In this document: positions 36,042 through 44,513 of the stretch, piece after piece
Layout of the letters: the number at the start of each line of letters is the position of its first letter
Numbering within the stretch: position 1 is the stretch's first letter
Assembly: GCF_000265205.3 (NCBI RefSeq)
Contig: NC_018000.1
Coordinates: forward strand, 1,116,001-1,180,000
Direction of reading: 5' to 3'
Source of the DNA: Sinorhizobium fredii USDA 257
GTDB taxonomy: Bacteria > Pseudomonadota > Alphaproteobacteria > Rhizobiales > Rhizobiaceae
DNA length: 64,000 nt
Translations under genes and position numbers: made by a program
The notes under the pieces: model-generated
What the model was told of the DNA's origin: nothing
The model's input: the letters and a program-made list of their open reading frames with translations, nothing else
Database searches by the model: none

Positions 36042-37697
36042 ATGTCGCTTGACGTGGATGTCTTTGACTACGTGATCGTTGGAGCAGGGGCGGCCGGCTG
36101 CATCTTGGCGAATCGCTTGGCGGCTGATGGGACCAATACGGTCTGCCTGCTGGAAGCCGGGCCGCCCGATCGCAATATCCTTCTTCACATCCCGGCGGGA
36201 CTCTACAAGACGTCCTCGAATCCGAAATATGCCTGGTCGTTCGAAACCGTGCCGAGTCCGGGGACGGCCAATCGTTCCATACCGATGCCGCAGGGCAGGA
36301 CACTTGGTGGTTCGACTACAATTAACGGTATGATCTATAACCGTGGGGCCGCTGCGGACTTCGACGAGTGGGCCACACAGGGCAATCGAGGCTGGGCCTA
36401 CGCCGACGTGCTGCCCTATTTCAAGAGATCCGAGCGCAGGCTTGGCGAATGCGATTCCTTTTACCGCGGCACGGAGGGGCTGCTTCCGATTACGGATTGC
36501 GATTGGCGACATCCGCTGTGCGATGCATTCATCGAGGCTGCACTGAGCGCCGGTATTGCGCGAAATCCCGACTACAATGCAGCAGGCCAGGCCGGCGTGG
36601 GCTATTATCAACGCTATATCACACGCGGATGGCGCGTGAGCGCAGCGCGGGCGTTTCTACGGCCGCTTGCCAAGAAGAAAAACCTGGACATCCGCACAAA
36701 TGCACAGGCCACTGCCGTTCAGTTCGAAGGAACGCGGGCCATCGGTGTTCGGTATGCACGCGGGCCGGGCCATCCCACGAGCTTCGTCAAGGCGCGTCGC
36801 GAGGTAATCCTATCCGCCGGGGCAGCGAATTCACCTAAGCTCTTGCAATTGTCCGGGGTGGGAGCTGCGAGCATACTCTCCGGTCTTGGGATTCCGCTCG
36901 TGCACGAACTACCAGGTGTCGGTGAAAGCGTTCAGGACCATTACGTAGTCCACCTGATCGCCCGCGTGGAAGGCATTCAAACCGTCAGCGGGCACGGCCT
37001 CGCTCTCCTGCGCGAGGCGGCCAAATGGATGCTGGGCCGGCCGAACTTTCTCGCCGTCAGCCCATCGCTCGTATACGGATTCGTCAACTCGCGGGATATT
37101 CACTCCACCCCTGATATCCAACTGGATGTTGCCTTGGGCAACTATGCCCACCACCACGGACGGCGATTTCCGGTCGTCAAGCTTGGCTATAGCCAGTTGC
37201 GGCCGAAGAGCATCGGATATGTGCGCGCCCACTCGGCAGATCCGTTTCAAGCTCCACTCATCCAACCCAACTATCTTGCCGATGAGCGAGACCGGCAGGT
37301 TATCGTCGACGGAATGAAAATTGCGCGACAGTTGCTTCGCGCCCCGGCACTAAGGCGCTTCAATTGCACGGAAGAGTTTCCCGGTCCGAAAATAACGGAC
37401 GACACAGACCTTCTGCAGTTTGCCCGCGAAGTTGGGATGACTGGCTATCATTTATGCGGATCGTGCCGGATGGGCCCATCTGTCAGTGCTGCATCTGTCG
37501 TGGACGACCAGTTGCGGGTCCACGGTATGCAGGCGTTGCGGGTCGTCGATGCTTCCATCATGCCCGCCGTTCCCTCGGCCAACACGTCGGCCGCTGCATT
37601 CATGATCGCGGAGAAGGCGGCAGACATGATTCTTGGCCGGTTGCCTCTTGCGGCGCTGGCGCACAATGGAGCGGCCCAGCCTGCAGCGGCCGAATAG
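36042..37697 (+). CDS. GMC-family FAD oxidoreductase
   Basis: 551 residues of the glucose-methanol-choline oxidoreductase family. The FAD-binding motif is DYVIVGAGAAGCILANRLAA (residues 9-28). PQGRTLGGSTTINGMIYNRG marks GMC signature 1, and the ILSAGAANSPKLLQLSGVG segment carries signature 2. The catalytic His lies in the C-terminal HLCGSCRMG and the last flavin contact in DASIMPAVPSANTSAAAFMI. It oxidises an alcohol or sugar; choline dehydrogenase and sugar oxidases are relatives. Its place inside a polysaccharide locus suggests a sugar or polyol substrate, which is inference. The start has GGAGCG upstream. Confidence 0.93.
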   Translation: MSLDVDVFDYVIVGAGAAGCILANRLAADGTNTVCLLEAGPPDRNILLHIPAGLYKTSSNPKYAWSFETVPSPGTANRSIPMPQGRTLGGSTTINGMIYNRGAAADFDEWATQGNRGWAYADVLPYFKRSERRLGECDSFYRGTEGLLPITDCDWRHPLCDAFIEAALSAGIARNPDYNAAGQAGVGYYQRYITRGWRVSAARAFLRPLAKKKNLDIRTNAQATAVQFEGTRAIGVRYARGPGHPTSFVKARREVILSAGAANSPKLLQLSGVGAASILSGLGIPLVHELPGVGESVQDHYVVHLIARVEGIQTVSGHGLALLREAAKWMLGRPNFLAVSPSLVYGFVNSRDIHSTPDIQLDVALGNYAHHHGRRFPVVKLGYSQLRPKSIGYVRAHSADPFQAPLIQPNYLADERDRQVIVDGMKIARQLLRAPALRRFNCTEEFPGPKITDDTDLLQFAREVGMTGYHLCGSCRMGPSVSAASVVDDQLRVHGMQALRVVDASIMPAVPSANTSAAAFMIAEKAADMILGRLPLAALAHNGAAQPAAAE

Positions 37698-37724
37698 TCG
37701 AGCGACAACTGGCGGGAGAATTCC

Positions 37725-38885
37725 TTGAAAAGACGTACACTTGTTGCCTCTGAATTCAATGCGAAGGACCGGGCTCACTTTGCCTTGGCTTATGAATTCT
37801 GCCGTATCGTTGCGGAATGCGAGGACGGCGACCTGATCGCGCCCGGCATCGACAACTACCTTACGAGACATTTTCACGCCGTCTTGCCAAAGCACGACCC
37901 TCACGACATGCAACGTGACTTCAACAGACTGACGAACGCGATTCGCAAAGGGATAGGGTTGAGGAACGCGCCAACCATTGAGCATGTTCGGCTCACCCAA
38001 GACTACGATCTTTTCTTCTTCGTCGCCTGGAGCCCACAAAGCCTTGTAGAATTGTCTCGCATCCAGGACTGGCGCGGTCGCAGCAAGGTCGCGGTCGCGT
38101 ATCTGTTCGAACTCTGGTCGACGACCCTCGAGGAGGACCGCCAATATCTCAAGCTTCTGGACCAGTTCGATCACGTGTTCCTATTGCACAATGCGTGCAT
38201 ACCGCGACTTCCTCAATACACCAGCACGCCTTGTTCCTTCCTTGCCACGGGTGTCGACGGCCTTATTTCAACGCCATGTCTGTCGCCGGCCAAACGTGTG
38301 ATCGACGTATACTCGATCGGCAACCGAGCCGCGAAGATACATGGGCAGCTTCTGAAGCTGGCGGAGGAGCGGGACTTCTTCTATCTGTACGACACGCTCG
38401 CAAGCACGAGTTCCCGGGTGAAGGACTGGCGAGAGCATCGGTTGCTGCTCGCCAATATCATCAAGCGGACGCGCTATTTCATGGCCTTCAATCCAGCGAC
38501 GCTTGCAAACTCAAAGTTCGTGACGGTTGCCGGCGAGCAGGTGCTGCCTGCCCGTCTCTTCGAAGGCGCCGCAGGCGGCGCCGTCATGCTTGGAACGGCG
38601 CCGCAATGCGCAGAATTCAGAGAGCACTTTGACTGGCCAGACGCGGTGATCGAGGTCAGTCCGGAATCGGGCAGCATCGCGGACGTAATCGACCTGTTGG
38701 ACGCCGATCCCCGACGCACTGAGCGGGTGCGCCGAACAAACGCAATTCGCTGTCTCGAGATGCACGACTGGGTTTACCGGTGGGAGCATATCCTGTCCAC
38801 GATCGGCATGGAGCCGCTCCCGCGACTCCACCTCCGCAAGTCCCGGCTGCGCCAGATCGCCTCCGATACAATGGCGCTCGCCTAG
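37725..38885 (+). CDS. CgeB-like glycosyltransferase
   Basis: 386 residues. The start is a TTG at 37725, supported by GGGAGA seven bases upstream and by the lack of an in-frame ATG for many codons. The C-terminal half (LPARLFEGAAGGAVMLGTAP near residue 280, then SIADVIDLLDADPRRTERVR, and HDWVYRWEHIL near the end) matches the GT-B type donor-binding domain of CgeB-like proteins. The N-terminal half has a weakly conserved Rossmann-like start (RTLVASEFNAKDRAHFALAY). It probably transfers a sugar during repeat-unit assembly. It lies 27 bases after the GMC gene, so they are cotranscribed. Confidence 0.72.
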   Translation: MKRRTLVASEFNAKDRAHFALAYEFCRIVAECEDGDLIAPGIDNYLTRHFHAVLPKHDPHDMQRDFNRLTNAIRKGIGLRNAPTIEHVRLTQDYDLFFFVAWSPQSLVELSRIQDWRGRSKVAVAYLFELWSTTLEEDRQYLKLLDQFDHVFLLHNACIPRLPQYTSTPCSFLATGVDGLISTPCLSPAKRVIDVYSIGNRAAKIHGQLLKLAEERDFFYLYDTLASTSSRVKDWREHRLLLANIIKRTRYFMAFNPATLANSKFVTVAGEQVLPARLFEGAAGGAVMLGTAPQCAEFREHFDWPDAVIEVSPESGSIADVIDLLDADPRRTERVRRTNAIRCLEMHDWVYRWEHILSTIGMEPLPRLHLRKSRLRQIASDTMALA

Positions 38886-39587
38886 GCTCTAGATGTGAGT
38901 CACCGAAGGGTGTCCATCTGGATCGTCCGGGAAGGCTGAAATTACCAGACTTCAACACACCGGATGAACATCCCCAAGGATGCAGTTTTAGGCCATTGCG
39001 TTGAGGGTAGATGGTCCCGTCGGTCATCGAAGGCTTTTCCAAGGCCAGGCGGCGCACGTCCGTCACATCTAGATATCAAGAAGCTTGGCCGCGTCGTGGT
39101 CAATTCAGAACGTGGCGAGAGAACTCTGTCGCGCGAAGTCAGCGCGCCAGCGGCGTTAGAACTCCGCTCGTGCCATCCCGTCTGCCTTCCACCGCGGCTG
39201 CCGAGTCTCGTCTTGATTGACACGCTGGACGTTCCGGGCCCGAAGCTTGCGTCAGAACGTCCGAACGTCCGCCGCTTCGGTTGGCTTTCCATTTCGAGGT
39301 ACTCCATAGGGAAAACGACGCCGGAAGCGGGCAAGGATAACGTCCTGTCTCTCCCGGCTCTGCCCTTTGGGGGTAGAGCTTTTGCCGAATTGGATTCGCA
39401 CGGTGTCGCTGCCATCCTGACGTAACCCCAAGAACCGAGTGCTACCGCCGGCAACGGCAAGCAAACTTCCTGTGGAGGGGCAATGACCGCAGGCGACGGG
39501 TAACACGCGTCGCTGAGCATTTGGCTTCTTCAACCGAGGAGGGCGGTCATCGCGTGGACTGATGCGGCTTTGAACGAGCGGACCGTC
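38886..39587. other. intergenic region before the priming phosphotransferase gene
   Basis: About 700 bases without a supported gene. Open frames of up to 190 codons occur on both strands but have no family resemblance, overlap one another and lack ribosome-binding sites. The region may contain decayed DNA plus a promoter for the priming-transferase operon; I see no repeat or RNA gene. Confidence 0.4.
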
Positions 39588-41036
39588 ATGACACTTCTTC
39601 AAGAAGGGCGCCCCAGCGCGGGCGCCGCCTCAAACGCACCGCGGTGGAACGTGCCTCTGAAGGTCAGCGTTCTTCTGCAGTTGTTTCCGCTTCTCGAGGC
39701 AACGTCCGTCGTGCTGCTCAGCATGGTCTCCGGAATGATATTCGACCTAGTGAGCTCCGGGCATCTCGGCGAGTACGGCCGGAACTTCGGACTCGGCGTC
39801 GTTGTAGCCGCCCTTTTTTCGACTACCGCATATGCGCGCGATCTATATCCGAGTTCCGAGCTGCGGCGGCCAGCCTCTCAGTTCAAGGAAGTCGTACTGA
39901 TCTGGACGGCGGTCTTTCTTTGCCTCTCCGTTGTGGCGCTTGCACTCAAAGTGGGAGACATATTCTCGCGAGAAGCCGTCATACTATTCTTCGTGACGGG
40001 ACTCGGCGGCATCATCTTCGCGCGCCTTGGCGCGAGCCGGCTATTTGCCTCTTTGACCAGATCAAACGTGCTTGCCAAACTGCAAGTGGTAATCGTCGCG
40101 CAGTCAGACGTGCGCTCGTTAAGCAGCGTGGTCCAGGCAATCAAGGCTTCCGGATGCGACGTCTGTCAAACGATTACATTGCCGCCGGCATCCAGCGAGG
40201 GTGCGCTCTTGGAGTGTATGGATAAACTCGTTGAACATGTGCGCCGGCGTTCTGTCGACGAGATACTCCTTGCAGCCAACTGGGCTGACATATCCCTGAT
40301 CGAGAAAATTGCCGGCCATCTTTCCATGGTTCCGGTACCCGTAAGACTCCTCCCGGACGACATCGTCAGCTCGCTCTTGCAACGGCCGTTCGTCAACGTG
40401 GGAGGAACAAGGGCGATAGAACTGCAGCGCGCGCCCCTGACGGCACCCCAACTGCTTAGGAAGCGGCTGTTTGATCTTGTGCTGACGTCTGCAGCCCTTC
40501 CATTTCTTTTACCCCTTTTGGCCATTGTAGCGGCGCTGGTTGCTCTTGAATCCAGGGGGCCGGTGCTCTTCTGTCAACGTCGCGTCGGATTCAACGGCCG
40601 GCCATTCAAGATCTACAAATTCAGGACGATGACAATCCTGGAGGACGGACCCGTTGTCGCGCAGGCCTGCAGGGGAGACCCCCGCGTCACCCGCGTCGGG
40701 AGCATATTGCGAAGGACCAGCCTCGATGAGATTCCCCAGTTGTGGAACGTGCTGAAGGGCGAGATGTCGTTGATAGGTCCGCGACCGCACGCGCTGGCAC
40801 ATGACAGCGAATACAGCCAGATCATCTCCTTCTACACAGCTCGCCACAAGGTGAAGCCAGGAATTACCGGTTGGGCGCAAATCAATGGCTGGCGCGGCGC
40901 GACACCGCAGGTCGATATGATGATTAAGCGTGTCGAACACGACATGTGGTACGTTAACAACTGGTCGGCATGGCTCGACATAAAGATCCTGCTCCTCACC
41001 ATTCCCCGCGTCTGGACGGGTCGAAACGCCTTTTAG
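39588..41036 (+). CDS. polyprenyl-phosphate sugar-1-phosphate transferase (priming enzyme)
   Basis: 482 residues of the WbaP/ExoY/EpsE-type family. About four N-terminal membrane segments and a cytoplasmic CoA-binding-like domain precede the conserved C-terminal bac_transf domain. That domain includes KRLFDLVLTSAALPFLLPLL, the YKFRTMT motif, DEIPQLWNVLKGEMSLIGPRP and WAQINGWRG. It loads the first sugar phosphate onto undecaprenyl phosphate and so begins repeat-unit synthesis. The ATG at 39588 is used; a TTG at 39570 is in frame but less likely. The sugar (glucose or galactose in relatives) cannot be told. Confidence 0.93.
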   Translation: MTLLQEGRPSAGAASNAPRWNVPLKVSVLLQLFPLLEATSVVLLSMVSGMIFDLVSSGHLGEYGRNFGLGVVVAALFSTTAYARDLYPSSELRRPASQFKEVVLIWTAVFLCLSVVALALKVGDIFSREAVILFFVTGLGGIIFARLGASRLFASLTRSNVLAKLQVVIVAQSDVRSLSSVVQAIKASGCDVCQTITLPPASSEGALLECMDKLVEHVRRRSVDEILLAANWADISLIEKIAGHLSMVPVPVRLLPDDIVSSLLQRPFVNVGGTRAIELQRAPLTAPQLLRKRLFDLVLTSAALPFLLPLLAIVAALVALESRGPVLFCQRRVGFNGRPFKIYKFRTMTILEDGPVVAQACRGDPRVTRVGSILRRTSLDEIPQLWNVLKGEMSLIGPRPHALAHDSEYSQIISFYTARHKVKPGITGWAQINGWRGATPQVDMMIKRVEHDMWYVNNWSAWLDIKILLLTIPRVWTGRNAF

Positions 41037-41059
41037 CCGAACTTCGCCGGCTCGGAACC

Positions 41060-41248
41060 GCTGGCGGCGGAAAGAGCGGCAGGCGTGTCATCTCCACCTT
41101 GAGCGCCACGGCCTTTACGCACGATACACCGGTGGCCGCCAGCCAGCAGCAGCGCAACGTGTTAGTAGAGCAGCGTGACGACGTCATGCGCCTTGAATTG
41201 CGGCTCGAACACAATGGCGAGTGGGCGCTCCAACGGTCTAGGTCCTGA
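41060..41248 (+). pseudogene. degraded IS256-type transposase fragment
   Basis: The frame reads GGGKSGRRVISTLSATAFTH, then LRLEHNGEWALQRSRS before a stop. Both pieces match the IS256 transposase at 24516-25715 ([18 protein letters not shown] and [17 protein letters not shown]), with the segment between them deleted. No terminal repeats were found, so only a short internal remnant survives. It shows that IS256-like elements visited this locus more than once. Confidence 0.7.
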
Positions 41249-41784
41249 ACCTAGTTACATGACCCCGGAGGCCATCGCCCGCGCTGAGCGATCTTTTTCA
41301 TAATCCGCCTGCTTCCATGGCACGCCGACACCCCAGCGCCGGAACCAAGGCGATTCTGCCGAATGCTACGCCATCATCTTGGCTGCCAAGCGAGACCTCG
41401 GGGCCAGAAAATGGGACCTGTTGGATACGACTTTCGGGTGTGACTCCACATCTGAGAGGTGTAGCCCCTCGGTTGAGCCATGCGAATGTCATCCCGCAGA
41501 TGACGTCATGAGATCCACGGGTGTACGTCCAAAGCCGCTGTTACAGAACGCCTGAATGCAAGCGATGATCAGCGGTAAGCCGAACTATGGGGATGGTTGA
41601 CGCGTATCCGCACTGCTTTGGGACTGTCAATAAGCAAGAGTGCCCGCACGGCAAAGGCGCAGGCAAGTTACCGCTATGGGGAGCGGAGGAGAAATGCTAT
41701 GACGCGAACGATTGACAATGATCGTGCCTTTCTCGTCGTGACTTTCGGTCGAGTTGAACGATCTCCACGCCCGGATCAACGCGG
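41249..41784. other. intergenic region before the PqqD-kinase gene
   Basis: About 540 bases with no supported gene. A perfect TTGACA occurs near 41714, but the sequence 16 to 19 bases later is not AT-rich, so it is not a convincing promoter. Short open frames on both strands have no family match. It may contain eroded insertion-sequence DNA next to the IS256 fragment. Confidence 0.4.
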
Positions 41785-42945
41785 ATGACGGTTTCCGTGA
41801 GGCCGCAAGAAAACCGAAGCGCTGGGCCTCTCCTTGTCGAGTATGCTGCGGCGAGCTTCCTTCCCCAAGGTCGGCTTGCATGCATCAACGGGCAAAATAT
41901 CCTGTTCGGTTCAACGCAGGGGGCGGTTTTTACACTCAATGACACTGCGGCGGATATCTGGCGCTCGCTTCAAGGCGGCGTGCCGGTCCAGGCTATCTCG
42001 GATGAAATGGTAGCCCGCGGCGTTGATAGGCAGGAAGCCTATGGTTATGTCGAGGCCGCCCTTCGAGACTGGGAACGGCTCGGCCTGATCCAGCCCGCTC
42101 CACCACCGAGCCCAATCGCAACTGAGCGACATCTTTGCCAGGTCGTTGCCGTTCCAGGCGTGTCGGTGCGAATACTCTATCCGTCAACCATCGCCTTTCC
42201 GGCCGCAACTGTATTCCGGCATCTCGAGGTTCGAAACAGGCCCGCCGACGTCCTATTCCATCTGGTTGAGCACCGGGAGCGGGTCCATCTATTCCGGGAT
42301 GGCCAGTGGACTGACTCCTGCTGTCGACACGAGATTCCAATTATGATCAAAGGTCAGCTGCTGGCCGAAGTACTTGGCCACAGTGAGTATGAACTCGCCC
42401 TCCATGCGGCTGCCCTGTTCAAAAGCGACCGCACGCTCCTCGTTTGCGGTAACCCTGGCGCTGGCAAGACGACCCTGACCTTAGCGCTGATTCACGCAGG
42501 GTTCGGCTTCGCGGCCGACGATGTGACACTTCTCGACTCAGCCGGACACGCTATCGGCCTTGCTTTTGCGCCTGCGGTCAAATCGGGCTCATGGCCCGTT
42601 CTGGGCGAATATTTTCCAGAACTCGTAAGGTCTCCGATTTACCGGCGCCCAGATCGTAAGCGCGTGCGCTTTCTTGTGCCTGAGAATCATGTCGCTCCCG
42701 TTCCCCGGCCCGTCGGTTGGGTGGTCCTGCTCTGCCGGGCGCAGAATGCCGAACCTTCCCTGCGGCGGCTTGAGCCGACCGACGTCCTCGATGGCTTGCT
42801 GAACGGCGCCTTTGCGCGGAACAAGGCGCTAAGCAACTCCGCGTTCGATGCGCTTTGCCAGGTCCTCCGAACCGCAAATGGCTATTGCCTCACTTATTCC
42901 AAGTTGGATGACGCGGTAGAACTTTTGAAGGCGGCGTGCCGATGA
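41785..42945 (+). CDS. PqqD-like domain fused to HPr kinase-like P-loop kinase
   Basis: 386 residues with two domains. Residues about 18-105 (VEYAAASFLPQGRLACINGQ, then GAVFTLNDTAADIWRSLQGG and the winged-helix DEMVARGVDRQEAYGYVEAA) form a PqqD-like peptide-binding domain, also known as the RRE type. From about 200 a HPr-kinase-like domain follows, with LHAAALFKSDRTLLVCGNPG, the P-loop GNPGAGKTT at 222-230, and ADD at 244-246. PqqD-like domains hold leader peptides in modified-peptide systems; HPr-like kinases act on lasso peptides in some of them. Together with the next two genes this suggests peptide modification. The gene overlaps the nucleotidyltransferase by 4 bases. Confidence 0.82.
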   Translation: MTVSVRPQENRSAGPLLVEYAAASFLPQGRLACINGQNILFGSTQGAVFTLNDTAADIWRSLQGGVPVQAISDEMVARGVDRQEAYGYVEAALRDWERLGLIQPAPPPSPIATERHLCQVVAVPGVSVRILYPSTIAFPAATVFRHLEVRNRPADVLFHLVEHRERVHLFRDGQWTDSCCRHEIPIMIKGQLLAEVLGHSEYELALHAAALFKSDRTLLVCGNPGAGKTTLTLALIHAGFGFAADDVTLLDSAGHAIGLAFAPAVKSGSWPVLGEYFPELVRSPIYRRPDRKRVRFLVPENHVAPVPRPVGWVVLLCRAQNAEPSLRRLEPTDVLDGLLNGAFARNKALSNSAFDALCQVLRTANGYCLTYSKLDDAVELLKAACR

Positions 42946-43946
42946 AGCCCGCCAGAGGTGCGCTTGAGGCATTGATCGCAGGACTCCGCGGCCAGCTCGT
43001 CGTGACGGCCGATTGGCAAGCGCTGATTGCCCTCGCCAATCACACCCTGCTTACTCCCGCGTTGTTTGACTCTCTTACCCAATCGGATCAGTCTGACCGG
43101 CTCCCCAAAGAAGTGCACCAGTATCTTCGCTTCATTTACGAGTGCAATCGGGAGCGTAATTTACGCTTGCGCAAGCAGCTGCATGAAGCCGTTGTTGCGC
43201 TCAATCAGTGCGGCATTGTTCCAGTCTTGCTCAAAGGGGCCGTCCCCTTGTTTCTGTCATCTGGCGGTAGGGTTCCGAACAGGATCATGACCGATCTCGA
43301 CTTGGCTGTGGAACCGGACACTTTAGAGGTTGCCCGCGCTTGCCTCATCAATCTTGGCTATGCCGCAGTGGGGTTCTCTGGCGACGGCATGGGACGCCCA
43401 CTAGACGTCGGTCTCCTGGAGCTTCGGCCGATTCAGCGGATCGATCGAGAGCCTGCAAAGCTTGCCAGCCGTTGTGGCGTTCGGGCAAGAATCCCCGCCC
43501 CACAGTCTCGGGCTCTCCACTGGATCATGCATGATCTCGTAAAGGAGGCGGACTACTGGCGCGGAAGAACAGACTTCCGGCACCTCTATGATCTGGCACT
43601 ACTGGCCGAAGAGCATGAGCCGGATTGGGCAGTGTTGCGCGCATCATTGCCGGATCGGCACACGAGGAACGCGTTTGATACTCAACTCCTCGCATTGAGC
43701 CACTTCTTTGGCGCCAAGGTACCGGAGGAATGTGTGCGGCGTCCGCTGGTCCGCTTTCAGCACTGGCGGCGCGTCTTCCCCCTGTACCATCCCTTCCTCG
43801 GCATTCCGTTGCGCCTGGTCGGCAATTCGCTCTGGGCCCTATGGCGTGTGCTGCATGGTGATGGTTTGGCACTACGGAATCCGTTCGCCATGGGGCGCCG
43901 CGCCGCCAGCATCCTCCTTGATGGCGACCTTGGATCAAAAGTGTAG
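42942..43946 (+). CDS. NTP_transf_5-type nucleotidyltransferase
   Basis: 334 residues. The family motif is VPVLLKGAVPLFLSSGGRVP with IMTDLDLAVEP (about residues 94-124). The paired Asp residues (118 and 120) are the expected metal ligands. The family is widespread but little characterised; members accompany HPr-like kinases in lasso-peptide and polysaccharide loci. The ATG at 42942 overlaps the previous stop codon (ATGA), and a GTG two codons earlier is less likely. Its substrate is unknown; the neighbouring peptide is a candidate. Confidence 0.82.
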   Translation: MKPARGALEALIAGLRGQLVVTADWQALIALANHTLLTPALFDSLTQSDQSDRLPKEVHQYLRFIYECNRERNLRLRKQLHEAVVALNQCGIVPVLLKGAVPLFLSSGGRVPNRIMTDLDLAVEPDTLEVARACLINLGYAAVGFSGDGMGRPLDVGLLELRPIQRIDREPAKLASRCGVRARIPAPQSRALHWIMHDLVKEADYWRGRTDFRHLYDLALLAEEHEPDWAVLRASLPDRHTRNAFDTQLLALSHFFGAKVPEECVRRPLVRFQHWRRVFPLYHPFLGIPLRLVGNSLWALWRVLHGDGLALRNPFAMGRRAASILLDGDLGSKV

Positions 43947-43984
43947 TAATACTTAGTTTCCCGAATGGACTCTCGAAGAGCGTG

Positions 43985-44013
43985 TTGTTGTCGCGAAAAG
44001 TGCATGGTATTAT
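43985..44013 (+). promoter_or_regulatory. putative promoter of the small peptide gene
   Basis: TTGTTG at 43985-43990 is followed, after a 17-base spacer, by TATTAT at 44008-44013, which is one change from the sigma-70 -10 consensus. The site lies 45 bases before the peptide ATG in an AT-rich stretch (about 43940-44060) that contrasts with the GC-rich surroundings. The -35 match is weak. Confidence 0.4.
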
Positions 44014-44057
44014 TAAGGTTGTAAAAAAAGAACGCTTCCAGCTAATAGGTATTTTCC

Positions 44058-44327
44058 ATGAAAAGAACAGTAAAATCTCAAGTAAAGAGTGCGAAGGAAC
44101 ACGAAGTAAAGTCTGATGCGCTGGATCAAGAAGAGCGGGCGCGCCGAGAGTTTCTGAAAAAGGCGGGGCAGTTTGCCGTTGTGACGCCTCCATCCATTGC
44201 CCTGTTACTTGGGACGAGCTTGACGTCTCAAGCTATTGCAGCGTCGCATAGAGGACATGGATCGGGCAAGCATGGATGGGGCAAGAAAGGTTTACGCTTG
44301 GCTCGCCTTGGCCGCAAGCACAGGTAA
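44058..44327 (+). CDS. small twin-arginine peptide with cationic Gly/His tail (candidate modified-peptide precursor)
   Basis: 89 residues in three parts. Residues 1-28 are charged. The Tat-like motif RREFLKK follows at 29-35, with a hydrophobic stretch at about 37-61 (AGQFAVVTPPSIALLLGTSL and TSQAIAA). The last 27 residues are SHRGHGSGKHGWGKKGLRLA and RLGRKHR. They are rich in Gly, His, Lys and Arg and contain no Asp, Glu or Cys, so the tail cannot form lasso, lanthionine or disulfide rings. A PqqD-kinase fusion and a nucleotidyltransferase are encoded 115 bases upstream. A Tat-exported, perhaps modified basic peptide fits, but no homologue is known to me. Its own promoter is listed separately. 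Confidence 0.65.
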   Translation: MKRTVKSQVKSAKEHEVKSDALDQEERARREFLKKAGQFAVVTPPSIALLLGTSLTSQAIAASHRGHGSGKHGWGKKGLRLARLGRKHR

Positions 44328-44513
44328 CGGCTCATCTCGACACCTCAATCGTTCGAAGGCAACTGGTCATTGCGAAGGAGGCGGAGCCCATTGTCCTGGG
44401 CTTAAGGGCATCCTGTTCTTTTGAACTTGCGTGCCAGCGGCATCGATGCGGCTTAGTTGCAGCGCAGCTGCGATCTGTCCCGATCCCGAGAACCCCGGCG
44501 TGTGCACAAGGGA

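Noticed and set aside
38942..39520. open frames of 150-190 codons between the transferase and priming genes
   Set aside because: Overlapping frames on both strands, no ribosome-binding sites and no family match.
41705..41740. TTGACA promoter before the PqqD-kinase gene
   Set aside because: No AT-rich -10 element lies 16 to 19 bases downstream.
44058..44327. lasso-peptide or lanthipeptide precursor
   Set aside because: The tail has no Asp, Glu or Cys and no cyclase or protease gene is present; only the kinase and nucleotidyltransferase parts match.
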